From positions 558,001 through 622,000 of the forward strand of contig NZ_JABUMX010000003.1 in the NCBI RefSeq assembly GCF_013327855.1: a DNA stretch of 64,000 nucleotides, written 5' to 3'. A program made the translations under genes and the position numbers. Each line of letters starts with the position of its first letter. Position 1 is the first letter of the stretch. Origin of the DNA: Phyllobacterium pellucidum (GTDB lineage Bacteria; Pseudomonadota; Alphaproteobacteria; Rhizobiales; Rhizobiaceae). Below are positions 1 to 9,478 of this stretch, one piece after another. The notes under the pieces were generated by a model. It saw only the letters and a list, made by a program, of their open reading frames with translations. It searched no databases and was not told the DNA's origin.

Positions 1-1375
1 GAAGGAAGGCAAGACGATTGCCGTATACGATCTTGGCGGCGGCACGTTCGACGTGTCGATTCTCGAGATCGGCGACGGCGTCTTCGAAGTGAAGTCGACC
101 AATGGCGATACGTTCCTCGGCGGTGAAGACTTCGACATGCGTCTGGTCGAATATTTCGCGGCCGAGTTCAAGAAGGAACAGGGCATCGACCTGAAGAACG
201 ACAAACTCGCCCTGCAGCGCCTCAAGGAAGCTGCCGAAAAGGCGAAGATCGAACTTTCCTCGGCACAGCAGACGGAAATCAACCTGCCGTTCATCACCGC
301 CGATGCGACGGGTCCGAAGCATCTGACGATGAAGCTGTCGCGCGCCAAGTTCGAAAGCCTCGTCGACGATCTGGTCCAGCGCACGGTCGAGCCCTGCAAG
401 TCCGCGCTCAAGGATGCCGGCCTCAAGGCTGGTGAGATCGATGAAGTGGTTCTCGTCGGCGGCATGACCCGCATGCCGAAGATCCAGGAAATCGTCAAAG
501 CCTTCTTCGGCAAGGAACCCCATAAGGGCGTCAATCCGGACGAAGTGGTCGCAATGGGCGCCGCCATTCAGGCCGGTGTTCTCCAAGGCGACGTCAAGGA
601 CGTGCTCCTGCTCGACGTCACGCCGCTTTCGCTCGGCATAGAAACGCTGGGCGGTGTTTTCACCCGTCTGATCGAGCGCAACACGACGATCCCGACGAAG
701 AAGTCGCAGACTTTCTCCACGGCCGAGGACAATCAGTCCGCCGTGACGATCCGCGTCTTCCAGGGCGAGCGCGAAATGGCTGCCGACAACAAGGCGCTTG
801 GCCAGTTCGATCTCGTTGGCATTCCGCCAGCGCCGCGCGGCGTTCCGCAGATCGAGGTCACGTTCGACATCGACGCCAACGGCATCGTCAATGTTTCGGC
901 CAAGGACAAGGGCACCGGCAAGGAGCACCAGATCCGCATCCAGGCATCCGGTGGTCTCTCCGACGCTGACATCGAGAAGATGGTGAAGGACGCCGAAGCC
1001 AATGCCGAGAGCGACAAGAAGCGTCGCGAGGCTGTCGAGGCGAAGAACCAGGCGGAAGCTCTGGTCCATTCAACCGAAAAGTCGCTGAAGGACTATGGCG
1101 ACAAGGTTTCGGCTGAGGACAAGGGCGCCATCGAGACCGCGCTTGCCGATCTGAAATCTGTAATCGAAGGCGATGACGCCGAAGTCATCAAGGCAAAGAC
1201 CCAGACTCTTGCCGAAGCTTCGATGAAGCTTGGCCAGGCAATGTACGAAGCCTCGCAGGCTGCGGAAGCAGCTGAAGGCGCCGCGGGCGCCGAGGCAACG
1301 GCCAAGGCCGACGACGATGTGGTCGACGCCGATTTCGAAGAGATCGACGAGGACGGCAAGAAGAAGTCTGCCTGA
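1..1375 (+). CDS. dnaK: Chaperone protein DnaK (Hsp70), 5' end cut by the window edge
   Basis: ATP-dependent cytosolic Hsp70 that binds exposed hydrophobic segments of unfolded proteins, working with DnaJ and GrpE. The reading frame is open from base 2 and gives about 457 residues; roughly 180 N-terminal residues of the usual ~638 lie outside the window. The first visible motif is the ATPase phosphate-2 loop [10 protein letters not shown], followed by [13 protein letters not shown], the interdomain linker [13 protein letters not shown], the substrate-binding beta domain ([22 protein letters not shown]) written here only in part, and an acidic C-terminus [15 protein letters not shown] that is the typical DnaK tail. 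A strong terminator follows directly. Normally dnaJ is next in rhizobia; here a mannosidase gene intervenes. Confidence 0.98.
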   Translation, partial: KEGKTIAVYDLGGGTFDVSILEIGDGVFEVKSTNGDTFLGGEDFDMRLVEYFAAEFKKEQGIDLKNDKLALQRLKEAAEKAKIELSSAQQTEINLPFITADATGPKHLTMKLSRAKFESLVDDLVQRTVEPCKSALKDAGLKAGEIDEVVLVGGMTRMPKIQEIVKAFFGKEPHKGVNPDEVVAMGAAIQAGVLQGDVKDVLLLDVTPLSLGIETLGGVFTRLIERNTTIPTKKSQTFSTAEDNQSAVTIRVFQGEREMAADNKALGQFDLVGIPPAPRGVPQIEVTFDIDANGIVNVSAKDKGTGKEHQIRIQASGGLSDADIEKMVKDAEANAESDKKRREAVEAKNQAEALVHSTEKSLKDYGDKVSAEDKGAIETALADLKSVIEGDDAEVIKAKTQTLAEASMKLGQAMYEASQAAEAAEGAAGAEATAKADDDVVDADFEEIDEDGKKKSA

Positions 1376-1396
1376 CGCCTTCTAAAGAACACACGG

Positions 1397-1428
1397 AAAA
1401 GCCCGGCCTTCGTGCCGGGCTTTTTGTT
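1397..1428 (+). terminator. Rho-independent terminator of dnaK
   Basis: A GC-rich perfect stem AGCCCGGC/GCCGGGCT with a short CTTCGT loop is followed by TTTTTGTTT, 20 bases after the dnaK stop. It should separate dnaK from the following lipoprotein gene. Confidence 0.9.
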
Positions 1429-1602
1429 TGCCGGGTTAGACTTTCGCTCAATTGAGAGCCGAGGAGAATAGGACTATCACGCCTATTCAATCGGTTGAAT
1501 TGCTACTGGGAGGGGCAATCGAACCGGGGCCCGTATTTCGGACCCTTGCCCTCCAAGTTATTTCAGCAGGATTCATTGTTGAATCATCGGAGGAAAGTCA
1601 TT

Positions 1603-4600
1603 TTGAGAAAGACATTTATCACCGCCCTTCTTGGGTGCACGATGCTCGCTGGCTGCAACAACGGCGACGACAAGGCCACCACCGGGAACGATCAGGGCAC
1701 ATTCACTTCCCAGATCGAGACGCTGAACAACACCAACGCTGCACTGACAGCACAGGTCGGCGAGCTTAAAGCTGCCAATCAAGGTGCCTCGGACGTTGCA
1801 GTCGGGTTGTCCGCGCTTGCTGCCGAGGTAAGCGCGCTGAAGGACGCCAACCTCAAGGCTTCGACGGAGATTGCCGGGTTGTCATCGGAGGTAGGTAACC
1901 TGCAAAAAGCGGACAAAGTCGCCGACGCTGCGACGAGTGCGCTTGCCGATCAGCTCAACGATCAAAAGAATACCAGTGAGAAGAATGCGAATTCGCTGGC
2001 CGAACTGGCTCGCCAGATCAGCGAACTGCAAGCAGGCGGTAAGACGACCACTGCGTCGCTCGCTGATCTTGCAAAGCAGATCGGCGATGTGAAGACGCAG
2101 CAATCGACCTCCGTGACGACGATCGCTGCCCTTTCCAAGCAACTCGATGACTTGAAGACTGGAACGGCAGCCACGACCACAAGCGTCAAAGAGTTGCAGG
2201 GCGCGCTGTCGTCGCTGTCGCAGATCGTCAAGACCGTGAAGCTTGAGACCATGCAGCCGCACATCGCGGATCTGCAGGCTGAACTCGGCAAGATACCGCC
2301 GACGATCGCGACGCTCGGCACGATGACCGACCGGATAGCGGCCGTAAAAGCCCTCACCGAAAAAGCCAACAAGCAGGAAATGTCGGCCGAAGATGTCGCC
2401 GCGATAGACGATCACCTAAAGGACCTTGCCAAGCTCGGTGACAATATTGCCAGCGAGAAAACCAGCATTGCCGACAGTCTTGCCAAAGGTGACGGCATCC
2501 TGAAATCCATCCGGGAACTGCCCGCAAACGCAACAGTCAACGACGTGGCCGGCATCGATGACAGTATCGGTGCATTGTTGTCGGCGCTCAAGAGCAATAG
2601 CAAGCCCCTGCAGGACCGCGTGGCAGGCTATGACAAGGGCATTGGCGACATCAAGATGAAGATCGGGGATCTTACCGGCCAGAACCTCGCGGAATACGTG
2701 AACACGATGCGCGGCGCCCAATCGAGCGGCGACTTCACCCGCGGCAACACGTTCCCCGCTACAGCAGTGCCGTTCGGGTTCAACATGTGGAGCCCCGTCA
2801 ATCAGAGCGATTCAAACTGGTTTTATCAGTTCAAGACCGGGGAAAACGGCAGTCTGATCGACACCGTTCGGGCGTTCGCGGTCGTCCATGAGCCGAGTCC
2901 GTGGATCGGCAACAGGCAATCCCTGGGTATCATACCGATCGACAACGAGACGGTGACTAGCCTCGCCTCAGCAGCCCAGAAATTCGACCGCAAGAACGAG
3001 ATCGCTCAGGCGCACTATTACAGCCTGATCTTTAACAATGGCACCAGGACCGAGATAACGCCGACCGACCACGCGGCTTATTTCCGCTTTAACGTCCCGG
3101 CGGATAAAAAGGTCGTAACGCTTCTCTTCGATACGTTGACCGCCAGCGGTGCGTTTTCATATGATTCGGCCACCGGTGCGATATCGGGTTATACGAACCA
3201 CGGCTCGCCGCAAATGTATTTCTATGCGGTATTCGATGCTCCCGTTACGAAATCAAAGACCGTATATGGAGACACGTCGTGGGTTCAGTTCGATACGACG
3301 GGCAATAAGTCGGTCGGCATGAGAATCGCCACGTCTTTCATTAGCGTGGATCAAGCCAAAGCCAATCTTGAGGACGAAATCGGCGGCAAATCCTTCGACC
3401 AGATCAAGGATCTCGCCGAGGCTGCATGGTTGAAAAAGCTTGGTCAAATACGCGTCAAGAATGCAACGGCTGACCAAAAGACGATTCTTTATTCCAATAT
3501 GTATCGCGCATTCCTTTACCCCAACTCCGCTTGGGAAAAGGAAAAGGGGACCGGCAAGCCCATTTATATGAGCCCTTACACCAGCCCCTCGACGCAAAAG
3601 GATGGGAAGATCTGGGTCAATAACGGCTTCTGGGACACCTATCGGACGAACTGGCCGCTCTATTCGCTGCTGATACCGACGCAGGCCGGACAGATGATCG
3701 ACGGCTTCGTCAATGGTTACAAGGATGGTGGCTGGGTCACCCGCTGGTCTGGACCAGGCTACAATGACAGCATGGTGGCCACGAGTTCGGATATCATCAT
3801 CGCCGATGCCTATATGAAGGGCGTGCGCAATTTCGACGTCGACGCGGCGTATGCGTCGATGTTGCGGAATGCGACGACCTACAGCCCTGACAGCGCCAAG
3901 GGGCGCAAGGGCATGGATAAGTCCATTTTCTACGGCTACACGCCTAAGGAAGTGTACATCAACGATCCGGCTCCCGGCCACGTTGCATGGTCGCTGGAAG
4001 CCGACTTGAACGACTTCGGCATCGGCCAGATGGCGAAAGTGCTCAAGAAAGACGATGACTACGCCTATTTTTCCAACCGGGCGATCAACTATGCCAATCT
4101 GTTCGATGGGACGTCGACAGGAACGTGGGCGAACGGCTGGTTCCGCACCAAGGATCAAGCCGGCAACTGGGCCTCGGGACCAAGCACGCCCCAGAGCTGG
4201 GGTTACGGTTACACGGAAGGCAATGCATGGTCCTACGCCTTCCTGGCGCCGCAAGATGGCCAGGGTCTGGCCAATCTCTATGGCGGTCGTGACAAGCTGA
4301 AGGCCAAACTGGACAAGTTCTTTACGACTGCTCCGGGCATGGACGGCGGCAGCTACGGCTTTGCGATCCATGAGGTCAAGGAGGCCGCCAAGGTCCATGA
4401 ACTTGCCAATGTCGGCGAATACCAGCATTCCAACCAGACGGTCCATCACTCCATCTACATGTACAATTTCGCAGGTTCTCCTTCGAGCGGACAAAAGTAC
4501 CTGCGCGATGTCATGGACAAGCTCTACTTCTCCGGTTTCGACGCCAACGGCAATTCGACAGGTGAAGGCTATATTGGCGACGAGGACAATGGTGAGCAAT

Positions 4601-5496
4601 CGTCGTGGTACCTGTTGAGTTCCATGGGCATCTATCCCGTCAGCATGGGACGCCCCGAATACGCGATCGGTGCGCCCTATTTCAAGGAAATGACGGTAAC
4701 CCTGGAAAGCGGCAAGAAGATCGTGGTCAAAGCACCGAATGTCAGTTCTTCCAACCGCTACGTCCAAAGCATGAAGCTAAACGGCAAGGATCTTACACGT
4801 AACTACCTGTTGCATTCCGAACTTGTTGATGGCGCGACGCTCGACTTCGTCATGGGGCCTAACCCTTCCCAATGGGGTACCGGCACCAACGACCTCCCGA
4901 CGTCGATCACCCAGGACAGCAAGGTTCCGAACCCGCTGAAATCGCTGTTGCCGGTCGGCAACTACGACGTCACCGCGAGTACAGTAGATAAAAAGGATGC
5001 CATTTTCGATCGTACTTCCGGCACCGCATGGACCAGTAAAGGCGCGGGCTGGATCGAGGCGGCGAAAAAAGCGCCGACAATGCTCGATGCCGTATCGCTC
5101 TACACCCTGTCGTCATCGACTGATGCGACGAAGGACCCGACGGGATGGATACTGAAAGGTTCGAATGACGGTTTGGTGTGGGTCACGCTCGACACCCGCG
5201 AAGGCCAGGGCTTCGCGTGGCGCCGGCAGACCCGTCCGTTCGCGCTGAAGGCGCCGGCTTCCTACGCCAAGTATCGGCTGGAGTTCACCGGAACCAACGA
5301 CGTCTCGATTGCAGAGCTCGAGTTGCTTGGCGCGACAGACGTTTCGGCCGCCCCGACGACCGCATCAAACGCAGTTCCGACGCCTTCCGTGGCACCCACG
5401 CCGCCCTCGACCTCCGGAGGCTCGACCTCGTCTGCCGGAGGCGCGGGTGGGGGGCTCGCCGATTCCGGAAAGCTCGACGGCCGGCCTCTCCGTTGA
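1603..5496 (+). CDS. Lipoprotein with coiled-coil stalk, GH92 alpha-mannosidase and discoidin-like domain
   Basis: A 1297-residue predicted surface or periplasmic glycosidase of family GH92 (calcium-dependent exo-alpha-mannosidases). The start is a TTG with GGAGGAAA seven bases upstream; it opens a lipoprotein signal ending in lipobox LAGC, while the frame extends upstream without signal or RBS. Residues ~25-360 are Ala/Leu/Lys/Thr-rich heptad-like coiled coil. GH92 runs ~365-1085: RGNTFPATAVPFGFN, GGWVTRWSGPGYNDSM, WSLEADLNDFGIGQ, HSNQTVHHSIYMYNFAG and the aspartate motif GDEDNGEQSSWY (~992-1003). Residues ~1110-1245 resemble an F5/8 type C (CBM32-like) fold, followed by a Pro/Ser/Gly-rich tail. 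It sits alone between dnaK and dnaJ with terminators on both sides. Family assignment is firm; substrate (N-glycan, fungal mannan or other) is not known. Compare the second such gene at 28403-31900. Confidence 0.9.
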   Translation: MRKTFITALLGCTMLAGCNNGDDKATTGNDQGTFTSQIETLNNTNAALTAQVGELKAANQGASDVAVGLSALAAEVSALKDANLKASTEIAGLSSEVGNLQKADKVADAATSALADQLNDQKNTSEKNANSLAELARQISELQAGGKTTTASLADLAKQIGDVKTQQSTSVTTIAALSKQLDDLKTGTAATTTSVKELQGALSSLSQIVKTVKLETMQPHIADLQAELGKIPPTIATLGTMTDRIAAVKALTEKANKQEMSAEDVAAIDDHLKDLAKLGDNIASEKTSIADSLAKGDGILKSIRELPANATVNDVAGIDDSIGALLSALKSNSKPLQDRVAGYDKGIGDIKMKIGDLTGQNLAEYVNTMRGAQSSGDFTRGNTFPATAVPFGFNMWSPVNQSDSNWFYQFKTGENGSLIDTVRAFAVVHEPSPWIGNRQSLGIIPIDNETVTSLASAAQKFDRKNEIAQAHYYSLIFNNGTRTEITPTDHAAYFRFNVPADKKVVTLLFDTLTASGAFSYDSATGAISGYTNHGSPQMYFYAVFDAPVTKSKTVYGDTSWVQFDTTGNKSVGMRIATSFISVDQAKANLEDEIGGKSFDQIKDLAEAAWLKKLGQIRVKNATADQKTILYSNMYRAFLYPNSAWEKEKGTGKPIYMSPYTSPSTQKDGKIWVNNGFWDTYRTNWPLYSLLIPTQAGQMIDGFVNGYKDGGWVTRWSGPGYNDSMVATSSDIIIADAYMKGVRNFDVDAAYASMLRNATTYSPDSAKGRKGMDKSIFYGYTPKEVYINDPAPGHVAWSLEADLNDFGIGQMAKVLKKDDDYAYFSNRAINYANLFDGTSTGTWANGWFRTKDQAGNWASGPSTPQSWGYGYTEGNAWSYAFLAPQDGQGLANLYGGRDKLKAKLDKFFTTAPGMDGGSYGFAIHEVKEAAKVHELANVGEYQHSNQTVHHSIYMYNFAGSPSSGQKYLRDVMDKLYFSGFDANGNSTGEGYIGDEDNGEQSSWYLLSSMGIYPVSMGRPEYAIGAPYFKEMTVTLESGKKIVVKAPNVSSSNRYVQSMKLNGKDLTRNYLLHSELVDGATLDFVMGPNPSQWGTGTNDLPTSITQDSKVPNPLKSLLPVGNYDVTASTVDKKDAIFDRTSGTAWTSKGAGWIEAAKKAPTMLDAVSLYTLSSSTDATKDPTGWILKGSNDGLVWVTLDTREGQGFAWRRQTRPFALKAPASYAKYRLEFTGTNDVSIAELELLGATDVSAAPTTASNAVPTPSVAPTPPSTSGGSTSSAGGAGGGLADSGKLDGRPLR

Positions 5497-5547
5497 TTTC
5501 AACGCGCCATTGCGACGCGGCGAAACTCTTGTGAATGAAACGAGACG

Positions 5548-5573
5548 AGCCCGGCCATTGCGCCGGGCTTTCT
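5548..5573 (+). terminator. Rho-independent terminator of the GH92 gene
   Basis: Stem AGCCCGGC (5548-5555) and GCCGGGCT (5562-5569) with loop CATTGC and TTTCT tail. The stem is base-for-base the same as that of the dnaK terminator; only loop and tail differ. Confidence 0.8.
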
Positions 5574-5651
5574 CGCCCTTGCGAAGAAAATCAAAAAGCA
5601 AGGGGGAGATCCCGCCACATTCCCGCGATAATCCGCGAATATGCGGCATTT

Positions 5652-5678
5652 CTTGCGAATCAATGTAAGTTGGCTATG
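5652..5678 (+). promoter_or_regulatory. Candidate heat-shock (RpoH-type) promoter of dnaJ
   Basis: CTTG at 5652-5655 and CTAT at 5674-5677 are separated by 18 bases, resembling the alphaproteobacterial RpoH pattern CTTG-N17/18-CYTAT. It lies about 90 bases before dnaJ, downstream of the GH92 terminator, where dnaJ would need its own promoter. A small hairpin GCTTCTT-A-AAGAAGC follows at 5720-5734. Short motifs like this occur by chance, so support is modest. Confidence 0.35.
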
Positions 5679-5764
5679 GCATTCATGGCGGCGAACACCT
5701 AAATACCGGCATTAAACAAGCTTCTTAAAGAAGCGTACGCGATTTTCACGGAACGAGTGTCTGG

Positions 5765-6892
5765 ATGAAGGCTGACTATTACGAAACCCTCGGCGTCACG
5801 AAAGGCGCTGATGAGAAAGAGCTCAAGAGCGCTTTCCGTAAGCTGGCAATGCAATTTCACCCCGACAAGAATCCGGGAGACGCAGCCGCCGAACACCGAT
5901 TCAAGGAAATTGGCGAGGCCTACGAGACCCTGAAGGACCCGCAGAAGCGGGCAGCCTACGACCGCTTCGGTCATGCGGCCTTCGAGCATGGCGGCATGAA
6001 TGGCGGTGGTGGCTTCGGCGGCGCCGGTGGTTTTGCCGATATTTTCGAAGATATTTTTGGCGAGATGATGGGCGGTGGACGCCAGCGCCGCTCCGGCGGG
6101 CGCGAGCGTGGCGCCGATTTGCGCTACAATATGGAGATCACACTTGAGGAGGCCTATACCGGCAAGACGGCGCAAATCCGCGTTCCAACCTCGATCACCT
6201 GCGACGAATGCTCGGGTACCGGTGCAAAAGTCGGCACGTCGCCCGTCACCTGCAGCACCTGCAGCGGTTCTGGCCGCGTGCGCGCTGCTCAAGGGTTCTT
6301 CTCGATCGAGCGCACCTGCCCGACATGCCATGGCCGTGGCCAGATCATCAAGGATCCATGCACCAAATGCTCGGGCCAGGGCCGCGTTACCGAAGAACGC
6401 GCGCTTTCCGTCAACATTCCAGCCGGCATCGAGGATGGCACCCGCATTCGCCTGACCGGCGAGGGCGAAGCCGGATTGCGCGGCGGACCGGCGGGCGATC
6501 TTTATATTTTCCTCTCGCTGAAGCCGCATGAGTTTTTCCAGCGCGACGGTGCCGATCTCTATTGCAAGGTGCCGATTTCGATGACGACTGCCGCGCTTGG
6601 CGGGCAGATCGAAGTTGCGACGCTGGACGGTACGCAGACGCGGGTCAAGATTCCCGATGGTACGCAAAATGCCAAGCAGTTCCGCCTTAAGGGCAAGGGC
6701 ATGCCGGTGCTGCGCCAGCCTGCCATGGGCGATCTCTACATCCAGATGGCCATTGAAACGCCGCAGAATCTCAACAAGCGCCAGCGCGAGTTGCTCGAAG
6801 AGTTCGAGCGCATTTCATCTCAGGATAACAGCCCGCAATCGTCAGGCTTCTTTGCCCGCATGAAAGAGTTCTTCGAAAGTCTAAGCGAGTAG
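5765..6892 (+). CDS. dnaJ: Chaperone protein DnaJ (Hsp40)
   Basis: Co-chaperone that delivers unfolded substrates to DnaK and stimulates its ATPase. The 375 residues show the full class I architecture: J domain 1-70 with HPD at 32-34, Gly/Phe-rich linker ([15 protein letters not shown]) about 77-95, a zinc domain with four CxxCxGxG-type repeats ([32 protein letters not shown]), and the C-terminal substrate/dimerisation domain. Length is normal. Upstream neighbour is the GH92 gene rather than dnaK, so it is probably transcribed from its own promoter; pmtA follows 84 bases downstream. Confidence 0.98.
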   Translation: MKADYYETLGVTKGADEKELKSAFRKLAMQFHPDKNPGDAAAEHRFKEIGEAYETLKDPQKRAAYDRFGHAAFEHGGMNGGGGFGGAGGFADIFEDIFGEMMGGGRQRRSGGRERGADLRYNMEITLEEAYTGKTAQIRVPTSITCDECSGTGAKVGTSPVTCSTCSGSGRVRAAQGFFSIERTCPTCHGRGQIIKDPCTKCSGQGRVTEERALSVNIPAGIEDGTRIRLTGEGEAGLRGGPAGDLYIFLSLKPHEFFQRDGADLYCKVPISMTTAALGGQIEVATLDGTQTRVKIPDGTQNAKQFRLKGKGMPVLRQPAMGDLYIQMAIETPQNLNKRQRELLEEFERISSQDNSPQSSGFFARMKEFFESLSE

Positions 6893-6976
6893 TTTTATTG
6901 GATCTTTTCCCGTTGGCGGCCTTGCTTCCGTCACGTGTTGCGGCATAAACTTGTCTAACTGCGACGGAGGATGAGC

Positions 6977-7573
6977 ATGTCGAGACCTTTGGGGAAGAAA
7001 CTGGCCGAGAAGTTCGGCGAGGAAATCCGGTTCTTCAAGGGTTGGATGCATGGTCCCAAGGCGGTGGGTTCGATTCTTCCAACGAGTTCGATCACCGCCC
7101 GGCGCATGGCGAGCGTCGTCAATCCGCATTCCGGGCTTCCCGTGCTCGAACTCGGCCCCGGCACCGGGGTAATCACCCGGGCCATTCTCAATCGCGGCGT
7201 CGCCCCGACCAACCTTTATAGCGTCGAATATTCGTCGGATTTTGCCGAGCATCTGCGCGAGGATTTCCCTGGCGTCAACATCATCGAAGGCGATGCGTTC
7301 GATCTCGACACCACGCTGGGCGAGAAGCGCGACCAGAAATTCGACAGCGTCATCTCTGCGGTTCCACTCTTGAATTTCCCCGTAAGTGACCGCGTTGCCA
7401 TCGTCGAGGATCTGCTGCGGCGTATTCCGCACGGGCGGCCCGTCGTCCAGATTACCTATGGGCCGCTTTCGCCGGTGCCTGCCGGGCGCGGCAACTACAA
7501 GATTGAGCATCTCGATTTCATCATCCGCAACGTGCCCCCGGCACGGCTCTGGGTCTACCGCAGGGTCGATTGA
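6977..7573 (+). CDS. pmtA: Phosphatidylethanolamine N-methyltransferase-like SAM methyltransferase
   Basis: Likely makes phosphatidylcholine by three successive SAM-dependent methylations of phosphatidylethanolamine at the inner membrane, a pathway common in rhizobia and brucellae. The 198 residues match the Sinorhizobium-type Pmt: an N-terminal amphipathic stretch (KFGEEIRFFKGWMHGPKAVG), then SAM motif I VLELGPGTGVITRAI and acidic motif VEYSSDF. An in-frame ATG at 6971 abuts the GGAGG (6966-6970) with no spacing, so ATG 6977, six bases away, is preferred. The position after dnaJ is conserved in the order. An rRNA adenine methylase-like relative is the main alternative; the length and N-terminus favour Pmt. 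Confidence 0.85.
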   Translation: MSRPLGKKLAEKFGEEIRFFKGWMHGPKAVGSILPTSSITARRMASVVNPHSGLPVLELGPGTGVITRAILNRGVAPTNLYSVEYSSDFAEHLREDFPGVNIIEGDAFDLDTTLGEKRDQKFDSVISAVPLLNFPVSDRVAIVEDLLRRIPHGRPVVQITYGPLSPVPAGRGNYKIEHLDFIIRNVPPARLWVYRRVD

Positions 7574-7619
7574 CTCAGCTTAATTGCCCTGCGCTGCCAT
7601 TTCGATATAGAGGGTTTGA

Positions 7620-8204
7620 ATGCTGCCGAAGATTCTGGTGTTCGCCGGGTCGAACCGTACGGGTGCCTACAGCAAGAAGGTAGCAAACGCTGCGGTCAAG
7701 ACATTGGCCGAACTCGGCGCCGATGTGACGCTTATTGCGCTTTTCGATTATCCCCTGCCGTTGATGGATGAGGATCTCGAAGAGAAACAGGGAATTCCTG
7801 ACAATGCCATGAAACTTGGCCGGCTCTTTGCGGCTCATGATGGCATGCTGATTGCCTCGCCCGAGTACAATTCTTCCATTCCGCCGCTTCTCAAGAATAC
7901 CATCGACTGGGTCAGCCGTATTTCGAAGGATGGCGACAAGCCGCTCAGGCCCTATTCCGGCAAGGTCGTTGGACTTTGCTCTTCATCCGAGGGCAATTTC
8001 GGCGGTGCGCGCGGGCTCTATCATTTGCGGTCGGTCCTGATGAATGTCGGGACGCAGATCATCACGGAACAATGCTCGGTGATCCATGCCCATGAAGCCT
8101 TCGCCGAGGATGGATCGTTTCGCAACGAGCGCACGGCAAAGTCGATGGAACGGGTCTGCCAATCGTTGATCGACCATACGCGCTTTGCCAAATCCCGCGC
8201 ATAG
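7620..8204 (+). CDS. NADPH-dependent FMN reductase family oxidoreductase
   Basis: A 194-residue flavodoxin-fold protein of the NADPH-dependent FMN reductase family (ChrR/azoreductase-like), cytosolic. The phosphate-binding [15 protein letters not shown] near residue 8 and the flavin-binding [21 protein letters not shown] near 80-100 are diagnostic. Such enzymes reduce FMN, quinones, azo dyes or metal ions at the expense of NAD(P)H; the physiological substrate cannot be read from sequence. It starts with ATG 7620, 46 bases after pmtA, and probably belongs to the same transcription unit as pmtA and pyrF. Confidence 0.88.
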   Translation: MLPKILVFAGSNRTGAYSKKVANAAVKTLAELGADVTLIALFDYPLPLMDEDLEEKQGIPDNAMKLGRLFAAHDGMLIASPEYNSSIPPLLKNTIDWVSRISKDGDKPLRPYSGKVVGLCSSSEGNFGGARGLYHLRSVLMNVGTQIITEQCSVIHAHEAFAEDGSFRNERTAKSMERVCQSLIDHTRFAKSRA

Positions 8205-8295
8205 TCGGCGTTTTGCGGCCGCTCGCGGCAATATCTGTTTTCAATCGGCTGCATCTGTGCCAATGGGATGCGATCAAAGAAAAAGGATGATTGTC

Positions 8296-8994
8296 ATGAC
8301 GGATGCGGCTTTGCGCGAGCGCCTGATCGTCGGCCTTGACGTGCCGACGCTCGACGTCGCCGAAGAGGTGATCAGCGAACTCGGCGATACGGTTTCATAC
8401 TACAAGATCGGCTATCAGCTCGCCTTCGCCGGCGGGCTTGGTCTGGCCAGCGAACTTGCCCGTTCCGGCAAGAAAGTCTTTCTCGACATGAAACTTCTCG
8501 ACATCGACAACACGGTGGCGAAGGCCGTTGAGAATATCGTTAAAATGGGCGTGTCGATGCTGACGCTGCATGCCTATCCGAAAGCCATGCGGGCCGCCGT
8601 CGAGGCAGCACGGGGATCCGACCTTTGCTTGCTCGGCGTGACAGTGTTGACCTCGATGGACCAGCAGGATCTCGTCGATGCTGGCTATGAGCACGACCCG
8701 CACACGCTGGTGCTGATCCGGGCCGAACAGGCATTCAACGCCGGCATGGGCGGGATCGTTTGCGCGGCGCCGGAGGCCGAGGCTGTGCGCAAGGTCGTCG
8801 GCCCAAAGCTTGCCATCGTCACGCCGGGCATTCGCCCGGCAGGTTCCGCCGCAGGCGATCAGAAGCGTGTGATGGCGCCGGCAGACGCCCTGCGCGCCGG
8901 GGCGAGCCACCTTGTGGTCAGCCGCCCCATTGTCGGCGCGGGCGATCGCCGTGCGGCAGCGGAAGAGATTCTGGCTGAAATGGCCAAGGCATAA
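8296..8994 (+). CDS. pyrF: Orotidine 5'-phosphate decarboxylase
   Basis: Catalyses the last step of UMP synthesis, decarboxylating OMP. The 232 residues carry the short-type OMPDC signature: LIVGLDVP at the start of the barrel, the catalytic [13 protein letters not shown] (Lys and two Asp) near residues 57-70, GVTVLTSM, and the phosphate-binding VTPGIRPAG plus SRPIVGAGD near the end. ATG 8296 (MTDAAL) was chosen because the family begins here; an in-frame ATG at 8287 immediately after AAAAAGG is possible, and the frame runs further upstream without support. A DUF1330 gene follows after 23 bases. Confidence 0.96.
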   Translation: MTDAALRERLIVGLDVPTLDVAEEVISELGDTVSYYKIGYQLAFAGGLGLASELARSGKKVFLDMKLLDIDNTVAKAVENIVKMGVSMLTLHAYPKAMRAAVEAARGSDLCLLGVTVLTSMDQQDLVDAGYEHDPHTLVLIRAEQAFNAGMGGIVCAAPEAEAVRKVVGPKLAIVTPGIRPAGSAAGDQKRVMAPADALRAGASHLVVSRPIVGAGDRRAAAEEILAEMAKA

Positions 8995-9017
8995 TTGGAC
9001 ATCAAAGGAGCGAGAAA

Positions 9018-9314
9018 ATGCCCAAGGGATACTGGATCGCGCGGATGGATGTAAAAGACCCAGAACGCTACAAGGATTATATCGCCACAGCGAAACCTGC
9101 GTTCGAGAAATATGGCGCCAATTTCCTGGCGCGCGGCGGCGCCCATCACGTGCTCGAAGGGCAGGCGCGCGGACGCAACGTTGTCATCGAGTTTCCCTCG
9201 CTCCAGGCCGCGCTCGATTGCTATAATTCGCCGGAATACCAAGCTGCCAAGGCTATCCGCCTGACAGTCGCCGAGGGTGAGATGCTGCTGGTCGAAGGCG
9301 CCGAAGCCGGCTAA
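9018..9314 (+). CDS. DUF1330 family protein
   Basis: A 98-residue soluble protein of the DUF1330 (dimeric alpha-beta barrel) family: it begins with KGYWIARMDVKDPERYKDYI and contains the conserved ARGGAHHVLEG and VIEFPSLQAALDCYNSPEY segments. The biochemical role is unknown; members resemble small ferredoxin-like-fold dimers. An AAAGGAG lies eight bases before the ATG. Close spacing to pyrF suggests co-transcription, an arrangement seen in related bacteria. Confidence 0.92.
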   Translation: MPKGYWIARMDVKDPERYKDYIATAKPAFEKYGANFLARGGAHHVLEGQARGRNVVIEFPSLQAALDCYNSPEYQAAKAIRLTVAEGEMLLVEGAEAG

Positions 9315-9478
9315 CTGCGGCTGCGCCTTTCGATGCGAACATTTTTCTGTTCTCTCATACCTTTGTTGCATTGCAATAGCGGTAAAACCAGCTACGGTCA
9401 CTGACCCGTCAAGAACATTTTCATATGTGGGCGTCATTGTTCTTGAATTGCAGCTGTGGTGATTGATCGGAAAGTGGA

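Noticed and set aside
3253-4767. A 504-codon open frame opposite the first GH92 gene
   Set aside because: Composition is His/Arg/Val-rich as expected of an antisense shadow, and the GH92 motifs are on the other strand.
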